A model generated the notes under the pieces. That model worked only from the letters and a program-made list of their open reading frames with translations, had not been told where the DNA came from and searched no databases. From positions 9,393,501 to 9,457,500 of the forward strand of contig OZ038473.1 in the NCBI GenBank assembly GCA_964036295.1: 64,000 nucleotides of DNA, in the 5' to 3' direction. The DNA is from Plumapathes pennacea (taxonomy: Eukaryota; Cnidaria; Anthozoa; Antipatharia; Myriopathidae). Positions 1 through 11,600 of this stretch are shown piece by piece (position 1 is the first letter of the stretch; every line of letters begins with the position of its first letter). A program made the translations under genes and the position numbers.

Positions 1-146
1 TTTTGTTTGTGTTAATCTGTATCTGTGTTTATAAAATAACTATGATACTACGCGCGCCCTGATTGGCTAAATAACCGTGTTAGATGAGAGTATATTACAC
101 GCTGACGCAATACGCAATGTTTTTTACTTGACTAATTATTTTATAA

Positions 147-334
147 AAGAAATATATAACGTGTTCCCGTGTAATATAGCCTCATCTAAACACTTGGGAA
201 GTTGGGAGAACACTCGAGTAGCGCCGGAAACCACTCGGCGGCCTCGTGGTTTCCTTACGCAACTCTCGTGTTCTCCCAACTTCCCGCGTGTTTAGATGAG
301 GCTATATTACACGGTGACGCGTTATATATTTCTT
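147..334. mobile_element. Foldback (inverted-repeat) element
   Basis: Two arms of about 70 bp (147-217 and 264-334) are reverse complements with few mismatches. Each carries the core TAGCCTCATCTAAACAC next to a run reading GGGAAGTTGGGAGAACAC. The loop is about 45 bp and GC-rich. There is no coding capacity, so this looks like a MITE or snapback element. A related piece of the arm appears at 82-105. Confidence 0.75.
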
Positions 335-690
335 AAGTATTACACGACTTCACATTTTCGAGTGTAAATACAGGCCAAAACGAGTGCAAAGATGGAAGCG
401 TATTGCACTCGTCAGGATCCAGATCAACTTGTTTATTAGCTTACGTGATCAATTTTCGCAAGCAAAATTTACGTACGCGTCATATTTTTGTTCCATTTTG
501 CGCGGGGCGGACAACGTTTGGCCTGCTTCGTTTCTCGTGTAATAAACAATTTATTATACACGAACAGTTGTGCAATAAGACTGTATTTTTACTCGTCAGT
601 TTTGTTTTTTTCTCGCCTGAAGCAGGCTCGAAAAATAAAACCGACTCGTAAAAATACTCCACGGTATTACACTCCTTCCCGTGTAATAAC
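335..690. repeat. Dispersed repeat, copy 1 (second copy in a LETM1 intron)
   Basis: This block aligns by eye with 55918-56255. Both begin TATTACACGACTTCACATTTT or nearly so, share a GATCAACT.GTTTATTA segment, a GCCTGAAGCAG segment, and end in a TTACACTCCTTCC-like run followed by GTGTAA. The two copies differ at many scattered sites, so both are old. The ends are roughly inverted (TTACACG / CGTGTAA), as in a MITE. Overlapping short open frames here are not credible genes. Confidence 0.7.
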
Positions 691-918
691 TTCTTTGTAT
701 TCGTTTCCCTGCAAGATCGTATTGCGAGAGTATGGCGCACGGAAAATGGGGCAAGTCAGAGGAAGGCTTTTCCTCTCCCTGTCTCGCCCCAGTTCCTGTG
801 TGCCAGCTCTTCTGTGCTCGCAATTGGGCTCTCGCATACGATCTTTGGGAGTAAGAGCCTAGTACAAGCCTTTTGTGATCTTGAAATCTCCAACTGTTGT
901 TTCTTTCTTCTGGCGCAG

Positions 919-1029
919 ATCGCACAGAAATTTCGTCTGGAGTATAACCACGAACCAGTTGGTACAATCAATAAGATAGTCACCGTGCCGGATTGTCCAG
1001 TCAGAATCAAGTTTGAGGACCGCGCCTGA
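919..1029 (+). CDS. Last coding exon of an unidentified gene (5' part not found)
   Basis: A pyrimidine tract and CAG end at 918 (TTCTTTCTTCTGGCGCAG), followed by an open frame to TGA at 1029. The 36 residues are IAQKFRLEYNHEPVGTIN, then KIVTVPDCPVRIKFEDRA. The composition is that of a folded protein, and the frame is closed upstream only by intron-like sequence. An AATAAA lies about 150 bp after the stop, which fits a terminal exon plus 3' UTR. I do not recognise the family. Earlier exons are either left of the window or were not detected in the repeat-rich first 900 bp. Confidence 0.5.
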   Translation: MAQKFRLEYNHEPVGTINKIVTVPDCPVRIKFEDRA

Positions 1030-1179
1030 TTTCAGCACATTCCAAACTTTTAATGGTCAGCTGGCCTGATTACATTGATGCATTGCCGAACGGAGAAATG
1101 CTACTTACGTGCTAAGTGCTGCAAAAAATGCATGGTTTTTGTTATGTCTTTTTTTAGTAAATTAGCCAGAAATATTATA

Positions 1180-1185
1180 AATAAA
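1180..1185 (+). promoter_or_regulatory. Polyadenylation signal AATAAA
   Basis: A canonical AATAAA lies 151 bp downstream of the TGA of the terminal exon ending at 1029, on the same strand. It is the likely poly(A) signal of that gene. Confidence 0.45.
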
Positions 1186-1559
1186 GAAGGAAACTCGATC
1201 TAATACTCCGCTACCGGTTGTTCTCTTGCCCTTCCTCGCCCTCCCCCGTCTTTCGGCCTTGTTTAGCTTTCTTTTCACGTCTGCCTCAAACCTGCGTCGA
1301 AAATTCAATTCCTTTGTCTTGCGTTTGTTTCTTTCATTCTGTGATGCAGCAGAATACTTAAGATTACTTTACTCAAACAAGGCGGTGTGGTAGTCTACTA
1401 TAGCGACCTGACCCGTATAGCAGAGATATCGTGAATCGCCACTGCAATTTGCTGAGCAGTGTCGCTGCTCCGATTTTGAAGCTCGCAAACAGCAAGAGAT
1501 TGGCAGCTGGACACCTGTGCTTTCCTTACCGACTGTCAAGTGGACTCCAAATATGACTA

Positions 1560-1783
1560 AGGGCGCGTTCGATTGAGTCTATTCCGGAATAGGAATAGCT
1601 AAAGTCACCGAAAGTGTTGTTTGTTGCGGGGGGGAATTTTGTTCGAAATTGTTTTGAAAACCGTCACACTGACATTTCGAATGGCTACATATGCAGTTCT
1701 CTGCCCAGGTCAGCTCCAAACCTAATAACTCTACCAATCAACATTACTATTCTTATCCCGGAAGAGACCCAATTGAACGCGCC
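1560..1783. mobile_element. MITE, family with GGCGCGTTCGATTG ends, copy 1
   Basis: Terminal inverted repeats: the left end reads GCGCGTTCGATTGAGTCTAT and the right end is its approximate complement, ending CCAATTGAACGCGCC. Both arms carry TCTATTCCGGAATAGG-like sequence. There is no ORF. Related copies are a partial one at 34848-34990 and a diverged one at 56590-56800 inside a LETM1 intron. Confidence 0.75.
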
Positions 1784-3131
1784 TTAACACTTTTGATAGT
1801 GAAAGTGATTCTCGCGGTTATGAAGCAACTTAAGCGGTTGCAAGCATAGATCGGAAAATTCAGGCTTCAACAGGTGCCGCGATACCGGTGGTGCGGGGCT
1901 ACCGAGGGAGGGGCTACCTTTGCAACTGTTAGGGTTACTTTGACTATGTATGTTTCGCAGTTCACATACATATCATTCATCGTGTATATTATCACGTGTG
2001 TTCTAAAGTGCCACCAATTTTAGTTTACGGCTGTCGAGTGCAATTTTCTTACGGCACGAACAAGGTTTTGAAATCTTAGTCGTGGCTTAAGCATGTCGTA
2101 AGGTATGCAAGTAATATTTGTGAAGCCTGCCAGGATTGAAAGGAATAAAAGCTTTGTAAAAGAAAGTGTGTCTTGCTTTCTTGGGGTAACTCTTCAAATA
2201 CTTCCAAATATTTTTCTTCGAGTTGCAAAGGTCAGGAAACGTTTTGGGTGAGGAGTCGTTACTAGACTCCCGAACGAGGGGTTCACGGTCAATACGCTCG
2301 AAAGCAAAGAATTTTGGCTTGTAAGTCGAACTTATGATGGGAGAAAAAAAACAGAGCATCCTCAGGTAAAAACCCTCAAAAGCGAGACGAAACCCAGCAT
2401 GCAATGCCGGGTCAAACTCTCCAAAGTGGATACACGAGAGAAGGATGCAAAGTCCACTGCTTTCCCACAAGCGACAAGTGTACAGGCCAGATGTAAGTTT
2501 GATGCTTGGTTGTCAGGCTGCAAATGTGCGTCCTTCGGGACAAAAATAAGTAGATATTCTAAAAAATAGCCCTCAATCCCCCTCCCGTGGTCAAGAGCCT
2601 GGGCACGAATCGACGCTGACACGTAACGTCGAACGCGGGCACGTTCAAAATGAGAGGCCATCTTGGCATTGTGTTCTAAAATCTCCCACGGCTGTTGTCG
2701 CCATTCGGTTTCAGTCCACCTAAACGCGCTAACCGCTCGGCAGTCAGCCTGGTGAGAAGGGAAAGAGGGACTGGAGACTAAACATCGCTTTTTCCCAGGC
2801 TCTCCCGACAAAATGGCGGCCTGTTTGGACATGAAGAATCGGGCACAACTGAATCGACGGCCAATCTGCATGGTTAGCGACAATTACTACCAGGGAAAAT
2901 AACCTCAAATATACTGTGGGTGAAATTGTGACACCACCGCCTTTGGGTGAAGCGAAAACACGAGCCGCTCATAAGGACAGACTCTGCTACAAACAGCGAC
3001 AAAGGATCCTCGCAAATACATCATACCAATATAGTTTGCAGGAATGAAGGTGAGTTGTTGCTTCAGTGACATCTTCTTTATTCCTTATATTCTCTGTGCC
3101 CTGTGTTTGACCACTCCTGGTAATGAAAGGG
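1784..3131. other. Intergenic, no supported gene
   Basis: No credible exon was found. Open frames at 2087-2470 and 2362-2883 on the minus strand lack splice context and recognisable domains. At 3044 the sequence ATGAAG is followed directly by a strong donor (GTGAGT), which could be a two-codon first exon of a plus-strand gene, but I could not find a convincing next exon. Confidence 0.4.
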
Positions 3132-3397
3132 TTAAAGAGAACCTCTCACCGTAGATGCTTTACGCGCCCATGTTTATATTTCCATCCGGAGCTCGACTTT
3201 CCTGAGGCACCCACGTTATTACTGATTGATCTGGCTGTCGCTGATTGCCGAATTTAATACACTCTCTGAGTTTGTGTTGATTTATTTTGCAATAAAACGT
3301 AGAAAAACATAGGAATCCGTCATTTTCGTGTGATACGAAAATGGCTGCCGTCAGTCACTGGGCGCGGTAAGCATCTACGGTGACAGGGTCTCTTTAA
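3132..3397. mobile_element. TTAA-flanked MITE (piggyBac-like)
   Basis: Both ends begin at TTAA (3132-3135 and 3394-3397). The terminal inverted repeats are about 38 bp, with the shared core CACCGTAGATGCTTACCGCG (left arm has TTTACGCG). The element is 266 bp and has no ORF. The TTAA target and absence of coding capacity fit a non-autonomous piggyBac-type element; the family assignment is inferred from the target site only. Confidence 0.7.
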
Positions 3398-6187
3398 AAT
3401 AGCACCTATATTATTTAACGGATACGTTTTCGTCAGAAAGGATTTGTGCTTCCCCTTGAAATAGGGGCAGAATGCAACTTGAGAAATACGACCAATTGTT
3501 AGGAACTCAATATCTCTCAAAGTTATTTTTTTCCCCTGTTGTTCAAGATAGAAATAATTATATTAGCTCACATTGGCAGAGGACCAATAATTGTTTCTTC
3601 ACAATTGACATAGAAATCAAACATATTCTGTTTTCCCTGGTTTTTATTCATAAGTCCTGTTTATTAGTTGTCCCAGTTATCCCCTTATCCACCCAGTACA
3701 GTAGTTTTTAAACTTAAAAGCATCATGGGGGAAGCCCTGTTTCCCTTCAGATATCCCGAACCAATTATGCTGACATAACCTTCAATCAAAGTACCAATAA
3801 GTGTAGTGTTCAATCCTATTTGATCATGCTTTCATTCAGGGTAAGCTTGGCCAAGCACTTTTTAAGACAGGTTTTCCTGATACTCTGCACACAGAGATGC
3901 CAACTCTTAAGATATCAGGAGACATTCAGCGAAAATTTTTCAAAAGAAATTTTTCTGTGTTGTGATCTATTTTCAACATATCTGCCCGAATTTGTTGTCC
4001 TTTTTTGATTTTCTGTTTTACCCCTTGAGAATTGGCTCAAATGAAAATTTTGATCAAAATAGCTGCTGTTGCAACCTGTCATCACTCGTCAACTGATGCG
4101 TTTCATAACACTGACATATTACATGAAATCTGGCAAAACACAAGTATTGCGTGTGTGATTTGTCAAAGTGAAACCATGAAGAAATCTACTGTTTGTTGAG
4201 CAAAAAACTGCTGAAGGATGAGGTCTTGGGCTAGATTATGCAACACTGCTTTACATCAAAGCATATCAAAGTGACATCTGGCTGACAGATTAGCTACTTA
4301 TGTCAACAAGCACCATTGGGGCGCCAAAAATCTTCAGGCGTGATTTTCTCTGCATCTGAAAAACACGTTTTGTTGCATTTTCTTGAAGTTCCAGTTCAAG
4401 TGAGTTTCAATGGATTGGGTTGGAATTTTGCACAAGTATCGACCGATATGTTAACTTACAAAATTGTGTCTCCGATTTTTTGTTTTCATTTTAGAACCCG
4501 AGTTATTTCGTAAACAAATTCCCTAACAAACATGTCGCCCAACTTTGACTTTAAATATTTTCCGTACCAAACAAAATATCAAAAACACTCTTTTTCAGAT
4601 CAACTTATCTGAACTACAAATAATTTATTTAGGTGAGCGAACATGTCAGCAAAAACTTCTGTTAGATGCAATGAAATTTGTCACAGTAATAGGCCTTATT
4701 CTCTCATTAACAGCCTGGGGCGAGGATGTCATGACCACAGAATAGAAACTCATGCAGGGGAAAGTAAGTATTTTCTGTCCCTTTCCCCAGCACGGTCATG
4801 ACATCCTCGCCCCAGGCTGTCGGCGAGAATACGAATAAGGCCTACTTGTATGAAACAACTCTCACAGATGTTGTATTTTGTTGTGCTCGGGAATGGCTCC
4901 ATGATGCCTTAAAGAAATCATTTCACTCATTTTCCAGCTGGCAAGCTTTCCTTTTATGTGGGTTTCCAGTTTTCCAATTTCCAATTTATATTTTTAGTTA
5001 TGAATACAGCAGTGTAGTTTGTTTCAGTTGTGGTTCTGTGATAGAATGTGTGATGAACACATTCACTTTCCTTATTAGGAGCAAAAGACCTCATTTGCTC
5101 CTACAAAAGTCTTCCATCAGTCATTATGTGAAGCAAAGCTAATGTCATGACTGACTGATTGACAAACGTTCTAAAATGAAATGGAGGTCTGGATTAGTAC
5201 CCTCTCAAGGCTCAGGGGCAACTTTCCATCAAAAATCAGCTTTAATCTTTGTCTGAAAAAATTATAACATATTTACCTTAAGTAAACCACATCTGAAATA
5301 ACAGGGACTAGAAACTCAATATTTTCTCTATTGCACCATCAAAATATAGACCCTACAAAATCAACAAGTGCAGATGCATTCACCTACTGTATATGTTGGC
5401 TGTGTAACAGCAAGCTGTCACCAGGTGTCAATGTGACATATGGTCTTGGTGTGTAGTAAGGGCTAAAATGGGATTTTCTTTTTTTTGGAATGTTTTGCAA
5501 GAGCAGCCAGAATCATTGGTATTTTTGGTGCATACAATATACTAGGGAACTAGAGAGTTGTGCCATGAGCCAACAACTCGATTTCTGAAGCTTTGTAACA
5601 TTTATAATAATTTACATGTATACAGTACAGCTAAAACTAAGCAAACCAAAAAACACGTTCAAAATGCATATTGAACAAAGGTAGGGTTAGGTGGGGTTTA
5701 ATTTGTTTATCCTCCAAGCATTGATATCAATGTTGTGACTTCCTGTATAAAGTTGAATGTACTGAACCAAAATAAGTGTGCCATTTTCATGATTGCCGAG
5801 ACATAATTCTGAGTGGCTGTTTGTCAAAGCTGTTTATTTCAAAGTTAAGACAATATTTTAGAACTTTGTTGCTTTACCTGACAGGGTATACAGGAACCAC
5901 ACTTTCAAACTGTGTTTGTACTCTAGAGTTGCTTTATGTTCTATGGTAACGTGATAAATATGAGGACTGGTCATCAAGTAAGCTGTGTACTGACTTTGAT
6001 CACAAAAGACTTTAAAACCTTTGTCTAATCCTCATGTAGTACTAAGATCTGTGGAAACAGTGGTCTTATTTCAGGCTTTTAGAATATTTTAATAAATTTT
6101 GAAAGAACTGAAAACATATGTTGACAGCCCCTTACTAGACTTACTGTGCTGGCCTTTTTCAAAATAATGGCGGGCTAAACAAAGCGT
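3398..6187. other. Intergenic, AT-rich, no supported gene
   Basis: Several short plus-strand open frames occur (3472-3711, 3820-4008, 4316-4513, 4545-4745, 4798-5142), but none has a recognisable domain. A possible 35-bp exon at about 4599-4633 (after TTTTTCAG, before GTGAGC) is too short to support. The only clear structure is the palindrome at 4711-4819. Confidence 0.4.
4711..4819. repeat. Perfect 26-bp inverted repeat with a 57-bp loop
   Basis: The arms at 4711-4736 and 4794-4819 are exact reverse complements; the left arm starts CAGCCTGGGGCGAGGATGTC. Inside lies a second short complement, GGGGAAAG against CTTTCCCC. Perfect arms suggest a young element or active gene conversion. This could be the ends of a tiny MITE or a hairpin RNA. 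Confidence 0.8.
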
Positions 6188-6388
6188 CTGTCGCTTCATT
6201 TGCAGAGCAACAGCAAAAAATGGGGGCAACCATGACAATGTACAGTACAGTATGAGGCTGGTGTGGACCATGGGAAGAACATGAAAAGACTGTTGACTAT
6301 ATACTGTGGACAGTTTCACATGGACATGAAAAGTAGCAAGGAACAAGCAAGTCTTCAGCAAGGTTGGTCTTGTTGTCTTGTTTGATGT
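6188..6388 (+). repeat. Exon-like block, copy A of a tandem duplication (broken frame)
   Basis: After CTTCATTTGCAG the sequence AGCAACAGCAAAAAATGG..., continuing to TTTGATGTCCTAAAATA, aligns with 8032-8197. Shared landmarks are CAGTATGAGG, GTGGACCATGGG, GGACAGTTTCA.(A/G)TGGACA, AAGCAAGTCT and TTGATGTCCTAA. The equivalent reading frame is interrupted here. It looks like a duplicated exon or a decayed repeat; the 3' end is the insertion site of the foldback element that follows. Confidence 0.5.
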
Positions 6389-6397
6389 CCTAAAATA

Positions 6398-7720
6398 CGG
6401 TGTCGGACAAATGCAGACTGCAGACTGCAGACTAGAAATAAAATAAAATAAAAACAAAAAACAAAACTTTACATAAAATAAAATAAAACAAAACACCACA
6501 TCACGGTGCAAATACAAAACAAAAACTTACGTAAAATGCTGTGAAATAAGTTTGATTGGTTCCCGTGAGCTTGACAAACGATATCATCCAAACCATTGCG
6601 GAAATTCATCATCCAAACCGACTTATTGGATCAGAAAATTCCTTCCTTCTCTCAAGCGTTCCTGATCCACTCAATACGTATGTACTTTTCGACCGCACCC
6701 TTCCCCCCTCAACCACATTCTTGTACTTGCCCCATTTCTTGTACGGTCATGATCTCCAAACTAACTGAATAATGCGCACTTAAAGTGGGGACAGGCAAAT
6801 TGCAGGTAATGACTTGGCTGTATATGACAAGAAATTCAAGGTGTTCATTTTGCCGGTTTGTTTTGTGAACATGAACTTAATCGCGCGACTTGGGGCTTTT
6901 GAGCCAATCAGTTTCTATCTTGAATGATCATTATACAAAGCATTTGGGGAGCTTCAATAAAAAATGTATGTATGTATTTAAGCAGTGTATGCGGGTCAAC
7001 TATGTTGTTATATGTGGCTTCATCTTTGGGGCGCAATGGGTTAAAACACTTGCTGATTTGTTTACATGACCAGGGGCTGGTGTCATTAACTGAGTATATG
7101 ATAAACATGAACTTGACGAAAAAAACGAAGAGTACCAAAGTGATGACATCAGAAAAATACCTGTTGCAGAATTCTTTACTTGGACAAATTATCCAGATAA
7201 TGGTGGTCAAAATTTTTGGACTGAGATGTAGTAATTATACAAATGTCTCGTATTCATTACTGGTTTGCATGGCAGTTCCTGTGATTGGCAGCACAAAACT
7301 ATTTGGCAGGAAACTAAAAAACCAGAGCTGAAAGTTTTGAAGTTATCAAATACGAAATATTTCGGTTGCTGTGCAGTCATATTGCGTAGCAAGACCACAC
7401 GAGAGATGGGGCGAGCACAAAAATGTGGTTGAGGGGGGAAGGGTGCGGTTGAAAAGTACATGCGTATCGAGCAGATCAGAAACTCTTGAGGGAAGGAAGG
7501 AATTTTCTGATCCAATAAGTCGGTTTGGATGATGAATTTCCGCAATGGTTTGGATGATATCATTCAAACTTATTTCACTGCATTTTACATAAGTTTTTGT
7601 TTTGTATTTGCACCATGATGCGGTGTTTTGTTTTATTTTATTTTATGTAAGTTTTTGTATTTTGTTTTGTTTTATTTTATTTCTAGCCTGTGGTCTGCAG
7701 TCTGCATTTGTCTGACACCA
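6398..7720. mobile_element. 1.3-kb foldback DNA element with 9-bp target duplication (MULE-like)
   Basis: Arms of about 345 bp (6399-6745 and 7375-7719) are reverse complements of each other, from the outer GGTGTC.GACAAATGCAGAC to the inner poly-pyrimidine run. The element is flanked by the 9-bp direct repeat CCTAAAATA at 6389-6397 and 7721-7729. The roughly 630-bp centre has no convincing transposase; an open frame at 6924-7331 has no domain I recognise. Long terminal inverted repeats with 9-bp duplications are characteristic of Mutator-like elements. A paralogous segment near 8185-8200 reads through the same site without the element. Confidence 0.8.
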
Positions 7721-7759
7721 CCTAAAATAACAATGTTCAGGGTCTTACTGGACCCATTT

Positions 7760-7920
7760 GTTGATCAGAGATACATATCATACAGTAAGAAGAACTTGGC
7801 TTTTGATAGCTTGCTACTGTAAGCTGGTTTAACTATCAATATTCTCACTCCATCACTCATACATTTCTTCTCAAAAGGTTGAGAGAATCTGCAATTTGAG
7901 CTGGGGAGTGAAAGGGTTAA
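7760..7920. mobile_element. TTAA MITE family (CTTTCACTCCCAAG ends), partial copy
   Basis: Shares CAGTAAG.AGAACTTGGCTTT, a CATCACTCATACATTTTCTTC-like run and the end GGGGAGTGAAAGGGTTAA with the full copy at 51401-51606. The 5' end is truncated. Confidence 0.65.
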
Positions 7921-8031
7921 GTAGGGAAGTGTTGAATACCATTACCAATTACTGGCACAATTTCTCTCACCATATATGCTGGCTAAAACAGACATCTATA
8001 CATATTCTGTACCTTCATTAATTTTGTAGAG

Positions 8032-8197
8032 CAACATGGAAAAAAATGGGGACAAACACAACACGACAACACAGTATGAGGTTGCTGTGGACCATGGGGA
8101 CAACGTAAAAAGGCTGGACAGTTTCATGTGGACACGAATAGCAGCAAGGACCAAGCAAGTCTGTAGAAAGGTTGGTGTTGTTTGATGTCCTAATATA
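8032..8197 (+). repeat. Exon-like block, copy B of a tandem duplication (open frame)
   Basis: Preceded by an acceptor-like TTTTGTAG. From the ATG at 8036 a 49-codon frame runs MEKNGDKHNTTTQYEVAV, then DHGDNVKRLDSFMWTRIA, to a TGA. It is the intact counterpart of 6188-6388, which has broken the frame. No family is recognised. It could be a real lineage-specific exon or a repeat that happens to be open. Confidence 0.35.
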
Positions 8198-8691
8198 AGA
8201 ATATTTCACGAATTGCAGGGGCTGATTTGAAAGCATTTTGTTGAGAACACTATATTGTTTTCTCCAAAAATCATCAATTTTGAGAGCTTAGATTTGGGAA
8301 TATAGACAACGTTGTGTCTGAGGAATATTGATACAGAAATCAGGATTTGCAGATGATTCTTATAAAGATTGGCTCATATACAAAAAGTTTTCTTGACCAG
8401 TGCATTTTTTCAGCCCTTGTTTGGGCCTCAGACGAAGGAGGTCAATGCATCTGTGCAATCTAATGCATCATTATCTCTTGTGACATAGTGTATGGCTCTC
8501 TCAAGATTGCTATGCAGGACTCCAAAGATAGAGTACAGTAAAATTTATATATTTAGTAGTATTCACTGTACAGTGGTTACATTCATTTCTGTACAAAAAT
8601 TGTCTTTCTGCTCTATAATATCTCACAAATTTTGCTGATTATTTCCTCTGACAGTAATATTAACCTAAATCTCAATTTGTTATGGAATAGT
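8198..8691. other. Intergenic / likely 3' flank of the minus-strand gene
   Basis: No exon or repeat was recognised. As the region just downstream of the stop codon at 8692 on the minus strand, it should contain that gene's 3' UTR. I see no unambiguous poly(A) signal. Confidence 0.35.
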
Positions 8692-11600
8692 CTACAAGTT
8701 CAGTCTCTGTGGTGGCCTGATTGATCTTTGAGTGCGTGGTCTCTTAGCACTGGGTGGTTGACTGGCACCCTCTTTCTCATGGTCATTGTTGGCCTTGTGT
8801 GGTCGCTTTCTGCTGGTGCTGCATCTTTGCTTGTTGTCAGCTTGCTGCTGCCTCACACCCTCTGTATCAGAGAGTTGTTGTGGTTGAATATGGTCAGTGG
8901 TAGACCTTTGGTGGCTGACAGCTTGCTGCTGACTTGCTGCTCCAACTTCATCAGATACTTGAGGTGGTTGACTCTGATCAGTGGTAGATCTTTCACTGGC
9001 AGCTTGCTGTTTCTTTGCACTCTTCTTAGCAGTCACCCGACGCCGTCTCTTTCGAGCACTCTTTGATCTTGGAGGCTTTGGCACCTTGGGCTCGGGAACC
9101 TTCACCCAGCCAGTCTCTGGCTCTTCTGGCATCGTCACCAAGATCAAAGGAGGCCTGCCGGGTGGCGGGGGTTTGAAGCAATCGAGCAGCCGCAAGTACA
9201 GAATGTACGCATCCTCCTCATCCTAGAAAGAAAAACACATAAGCAACTGTACAGTACAAAAACAGTAGAGTAAAAAAATAGCTTGTTTCTAGAAACTGTG
9301 ACAGAATTTTCAGCCTCTATTTCTCAATATATATTTTTGCTCATATTCATCTAATTACAGATATGTACATTTTTTTCTTTGTTCAACTGTTTTATTCAGT
9401 TTCAAGTCAGATGCATGAACAAGAAATATACAATATACCATGACCTATCAATGTACATGTGTGCCTTGTGTGAAGTGTGGATTTGGACGAATCTAGAAAG
9501 GTTGAAATTTGAATGTCCCAGACAACAAGGCCAAGTCTATGACATTTCTTCAAAGACAGCTGCTTGCCACCCCTTATTTCTTATAATTTATAGTCATACT
9601 ATGTAATCATCCGGCCGCCTGGTCATGCTGGGTTTGGTGGGGTATTGCATTTCTATTGGCCGTCGTTCAGAAACAGGTTGAGATAGCAGCAACAGCGCCT
9701 GCGCAGCTTCGACTTCTGCCACAACCTGAGAGGAATAGAAAATGAGATTTGTTTAGTTTCTCTTTGTTCAAGGTGATTTTCAACTGTCCACGAGACTCGC
9801 TTGTGTGATTTTAGAGAGATTTTTTCATAACTTTCTGGTGTTCTGGTAATAACGCAATAATCGGCGTAAATATTCTGTTTTTAAAGAGGCCTACGCATTT
9901 TATCCGAACATCTATAACATTAATCCATTTCTATAATTTTACAACGTGAGGAGCCCATCAGATAACGTATATTTTTTCCAGTGCGCGACTTTCAGAACGT
10001 AGGGGCTGATGTTTTGAAACATGACGCAAACATTACTCGTGAACATTCATCCAGAACATACGCTAAACCCAAGATATTTGCGGTGCGCATTTTTCAATCT
10101 GCTTCACGAAAATTTGAGAATGTTCCGCGTTGGTTTACGCAAACCTACAGTAAGGAGTGTGGTGTCTGTACAGTCATATCGAAAAAAGAAGTTTTCACAC
10201 AACTGTGTTTGTTTATAGAATTCATTTGCAGAAAGCCAAAAAGTTTTAGGGGCGAAACCAGCCTGAAACTTTCGTGAAATGCAATTCATTTTAATGTCAT
10301 GATGTACTTGTTTTGTCCTTGCTACTTCGATAATGTTTACTGAAGTTTCTGTTATCCTACCTTTCTGAACCACTTGTTGTACTTTGAGAAGTAAAAGTAA
10401 CGGACACATGCGAAGACGTCCTGTAGAGAAACACAAAGATTAAAACAAATTTCTACAAATTCTACTAACAGCTCGTGCTTTCGGGATCAAACAACATCGC
10501 ATCAGTTTGTTACCTTTTCTTCCCAGGCGATCTTAGTAAAATCTCTGCCATACTTCATTAAGCTGAAACAAAACATAAATAAACATAGAATATATATATA
10601 GAATCCCTTGCTTGGTACCTTTTTAGTATACCGCCGCGATTAGCAGAGCGTACACCGAAGTCGGATTTTAAAACATGTATTAGATTACTCACTACCTTAC
10701 GAAATGGGATAATGTACTGACTTAGTCATTGGTACGGATAATTTGGTCATAATCGAGTTACCTCAGACAGCAACATTGCAACTATGACAGTGAATACAGT
10801 AGCAACAACAACAACGACGACAGTGGTGACTTACCGGAGGGCAAAGATCCTCTCCTGTCGCTCTGTCCATTGCCGACGTTCAAAATCAGAGATGTGACCG
10901 TACTTTATCATCTGTTCCTCAAATATCTTAGGGTCGACCCATTCTGTTGATGAAAAATGGCTCTGATTATTTTTAAAACACAGCGAATCAATACAAACAA
11001 ATCAATACAGCACTTTGTGATTCGCTGTATTGATTTGCGTTGTCAAGCGTTGCGCTTTGCTGTGCTGTGATGTTGTGTTGTGCTATGCTATGCTATAGTC
11101 GAACTTCCACTAACGGTAACGTGGATTCTTTGCCCCGATGTCTTACCTTCCCTGGGTGGTCCGGTGTAAGGTTCTCTTGAGCAACCGGCTTCAATGTCGG
11201 CAAGGTTATTTTCGTCATACACCTGAAAGTTTGAGAAAAATTGTCGTAATGAGGTGGTCATCTCCAGTGATAAACTGTTTTAGGCGAAGTTCCTGTCAAA
11301 TCAGACACCTGGTGCTAACATACATTTTACTCTCCTGATGAAACTACCATCGGAATTTTCCTAATCTAACCGTCGGCTTTACTTCAGTCTAGAGTTAGCT
11401 CTTTTTGTGGAACCGCAAACAAGAATACAACGTCGTAGAGCATGCCTGTCGTACCCTGACTTTCACCACATCATTTCAGAACAAACTGCTATTTAAAATA
11501 CCTTGAAACAAGTTTGTTTGAAAGACTTGAGATGTTTTGTGGACTTGTGAGATCGCGAAATATCCAACTCCAAAACTTTAGCAATACTCGTGCATTAGAA

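Noticed and set aside
2362-2883. 173-aa minus-strand open frame
   Set aside because: No domain, odd composition, no splice or promoter context; it overlaps another frame of similar quality.
3044-4745. Plus-strand gene starting ATGAAG/GTGAGT at 3044
   Set aside because: The start and donor look good, and ATCAACTTATCTGAACTAC at 4599 could follow in phase, but the next exon in every option meets a stop. Insufficient support.
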